From: an uncultured Coriobacteriales bacterium
GTDB lineage: Bacteria > Actinomycetota > Coriobacteriia > Coriobacteriales > UMGS124
Reading direction: 5' to 3'
Assembly (NCBI GenBank): GCA_934662525.1
Contig: CAKUKJ010000121.1
Span: 1 to 6,927 of the forward strand
DNA: 6,927 bases
Below the pieces are notes generated by a model that did not search any database, was not told the origin of the DNA, and saw only the letters and a list, made by a program, of their open reading frames with translations. The position numbers and the translations under genes are program-made. Within the stretch, counting starts at the first letter, position 1. Each line of letters starts with the position of its first letter. Below, one piece after another: positions 5,640 through 6,927 of the stretch.

Positions 5640-6827
5640 CTAGAAGTGGTACCCGAACGTGTCGGCCAGGAGCACGTCGAACTCGAAGCCGTTGTCGATG
5701 AAGTACTGGATGATGCGGGGGAGTGCCTCTACCGTGGTGTCCTTGGCCTCGGAGTCGTGCATGAGCACGCAGCACGAGTGGCACCCGTCTGCCTCTCCGG
5801 TGACGTATCCCACGAGCTCGTCAGCTGTGTGGTCGGCCCCGTCGCCGCAGGAGACGTTCCAGTCGAAGTAGTGGTAGCTGCCGCGCATCTGCTCGATGAT
5901 GGTGCCGCGCACGGCCGCGTTGAAGTCGTTGACGCTGCCGCCGGGGAAGCGCACGAGCGTGGGCGAGTGACCGATTTGCTCTGCGATGGCGTCGCCGCAT
6001 TGGTGCAGGTCGGCCCAGTAGGCATCGGCGCTTGCATAAATCTGCTCGTAGTCGTGCGTGTAGGTGTGGATAGCCACCTGGTTGCCCTGCTCCCAGATGC
6101 CCGGCAGCTCGTCGAGGTGCCCGCAGTTGCCCTTGACGAACCACGTGGCCCGCACGCCGTAGGCGTTGAGGATGCCCAGGATGCGCTGGGTGTTCGTGCT
6201 CGGGCCGTCGTCGAACGTGAGGAAGCACACATGCCTTCCGGGGAATTCCTCATTGGTGCTGTCGCTGGTGGCTCGCCGCTCGTCGACGCTGCGCACCGTG
6301 CAGGTGGCGCCGCTTGCGCTCGTGTAGACGGCCTCGCCGGTTTCGGGAACTTGGAGGGTGGAGTCCTGTGCGACGGCGGTGGGGTCTGCAGAGGCGGACT
6401 CGCCCGTGCCTGTAGCGCTTGCGTTTGCGGTGGAATCAGGCGAGGCCGTGGCACCCGCGTCCATCACGGTCGCCACGTCTTGCGAATCAGCGTCGGCAAC
6501 GAGGTCACCGTTCCCGCCTTGCGCCTGTTCTCCGCAGCCTGCCAGCAACGCGGCAACCCCGGTGAGGGCAAGGGTCCCGAGGGCACAGCATGCCTGACGT
6601 CGGGTGAGGAGCGTCCGGGTATTTGTTTCGCCCGGTTGCGTCCCTTGATGCTCTCGAACGCCGTCGGTGTTGACGTCGGCCTGGAACGCGGGGAATGCCG
6701 ACGGGAACTTGCATCCGGTGCCTGTGTCGACGTCTGCGGCTGCATGAGTCGCATGGGCATTCCTGGTCTGAGCCCCCGTGCAGGGGAGAGCACCCTCTTT
6801 GAACTGCTCGTTTCTTGCCATGCCCAT
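5640..6827 (-). CDS. lipoprotein-like polysaccharide deacetylase (NodB/CE4 family)
   Basis: This 395-residue protein should remove acetyl groups from N-acetylated surface sugars such as peptidoglycan or another wall polymer, outside the membrane. The NodB motifs appear in order: TFDDGPS (204-210, catalytic base and metal Asp), HTYTH (254-258, metal His pair), RFPGGS (293-298), DWNVSCGD (322-329) and LMHDS (355-359, catalytic His). An export signal begins at LTRRQACC (74-81) and ends in lipobox LLAGC (94-98), so lipid-anchored export, perhaps by Tat, is likely. A Ser/Thr/Ala-rich spacer (about 100-160) follows. About 73 polar residues precede the signal, which is unusual. No ATG, GTG or TTG exists between residue 3 and the signal, so the start is the ATG at 6827 (or 6821). 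A GTG at 6902 would extend the frame but overlaps the upstream PAP2 gene. GGGTGG lies 7 bases before 6827. The upstream PAP2 stop is 26 bases away, suggesting an operon. Confidence 0.9.
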   Translation of the reverse strand: MGMARNEQFKEGALPCTGAQTRNAHATHAAADVDTGTGCKFPSAFPAFQADVNTDGVREHQGTQPGETNTRTLLTRRQACCALGTLALTGVAALLAGCGEQAQGGNGDLVADADSQDVATVMDAGATASPDSTANASATGTGESASADPTAVAQDSTLQVPETGEAVYTSASGATCTVRSVDERRATSDSTNEEFPGRHVCFLTFDDGPSTNTQRILGILNAYGVRATWFVKGNCGHLDELPGIWEQGNQVAIHTYTHDYEQIYASADAYWADLHQCGDAIAEQIGHSPTLVRFPGGSVNDFNAAVRGTIIEQMRGSYHYFDWNVSCGDGADHTADELVGYVTGEADGCHSCCVLMHDSEAKDTTVEALPRIIQYFIDNGFEFDVLLADTFGYHF

Positions 6828-6853
6828 TTTCGCACCACCCGCATTCGCTTCCG

Positions 6854-6927
6854 CTACATCCACATCGCAAGCCCCGTGAGCACGCCGAGCGCAAAGCCGC
6901 ACACGACGTCGCGAGGGTAGTGAACCC
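6854..6927 (-). CDS. 3' end of a PAP2-family phosphatase gene (partial)
   Basis: The minus strand reads VHYPRDVVCGFALGVLTG and then LAMWM before TAG (6854-6856); the rest lies beyond the window. VHYPRD is the third signature of type 2 phosphatidic acid phosphatases (SR...H...D), with the catalytic His and supporting Asp, followed by the usual last membrane span. Such enzymes dephosphorylate lipid phosphates, including undecaprenyl pyrophosphate, the carrier for wall polymers. It lies 26 bases upstream of the deacetylase on the same strand, so the two are probably co-transcribed and both serve the envelope. The substrate cannot be told from this fragment, and only 23 full codons are visible. 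Confidence 0.75.
   Translation of the reverse strand, partial: VHYPRDVVCGFALGVLTGLAMWM

Noticed and set aside
5454..6920. Rightward open frame of 488 codons
   Set aside because: It is antisense to the deacetylase, whose five NodB motifs are all in place. The translation is Val/Gly/Arg-rich without motifs, typical of a shadow frame in GC-rich DNA.
1..6927. CRISPR arrays, tRNA or rRNA genes, insertion sequences, phage genes
   Set aside because: No regular repeat-spacer pattern, tRNA-like cloverleaf, transposase or phage motif was seen on either strand. The only repeats are the short ATCTTGCAA boxes and the hairpins listed.

Overview
The window looks like chromosomal DNA from a high-GC, anaerobic, gut-type actinobacterium of the class Coriobacteriia (Eggerthella/Slackia/Olsenella-like). 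This is inferred from three things: GC-ending codons, a multi-membrane-span LuxR-family regulator next to a Tat-exported flavin oxidoreductase (an arrangement characteristic of that class), and a remnant of an AAA/DUF4143 ATPase. The exact genus cannot be told from the sequence alone.

Layout from left to right. Positions 1-98 hold the last codons of an unidentified rightward gene. It converges on a leftward gene (113-1243) for a secreted DNA/RNA non-specific endonuclease with a C-terminal cysteine motif. Next comes a leftward gene (1378-2760) for a membrane-embedded LuxR regulator: eleven visible spans plus a C-terminal helix-turn-helix. Just upstream and in the same frame is a short, well-initiated reading frame (2764-2892). 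It ends in a TGA three bases before the regulator's ATG, so it is either an upstream coupled peptide or the true N-terminus cut by a nonsense codon. A roughly 350-bp control region (2893-3242) follows, with a 25-bp near-perfect dyad at 3037-3061. Then comes the divergent, rightward gene (3243-4931) for a Tat-exported FAD-dependent oxidoreductase of the flavocytochrome c/fumarate reductase-like superfamily. It lacks the heme domain and the catalytic residues of true fumarate reductases.

Beyond it, 4969-5029 carries overlapping strong hairpins, probably the transcript end. A decayed leftward gene (5059-5532) is the C-terminal part of a DUF4143-type ATPase, truncated at its 5' end and interrupted by an in-frame TGA. 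Just upstream of that remnant is a cluster of ATCTTGCAA-type repeats with a promoter-like sequence (5532-5596). The right end holds a leftward cell-envelope pair: a lipoprotein-like NodB/CE4 polysaccharide deacetylase (5640-6827), preceded by the 3' end of a PAP2-family phosphatase gene (6854-6927).

The most interesting unit is the divergent regulator/oxidoreductase pair. The likely logic is that a membrane LuxR protein senses a small molecule and controls an exported flavoenzyme that uses that molecule, or a related one, as an electron acceptor. The substrate, the electron donor and the regulatory link are all inferred. The nuclease and the deacetylase/PAP2 pair look like ordinary secreted and envelope functions.
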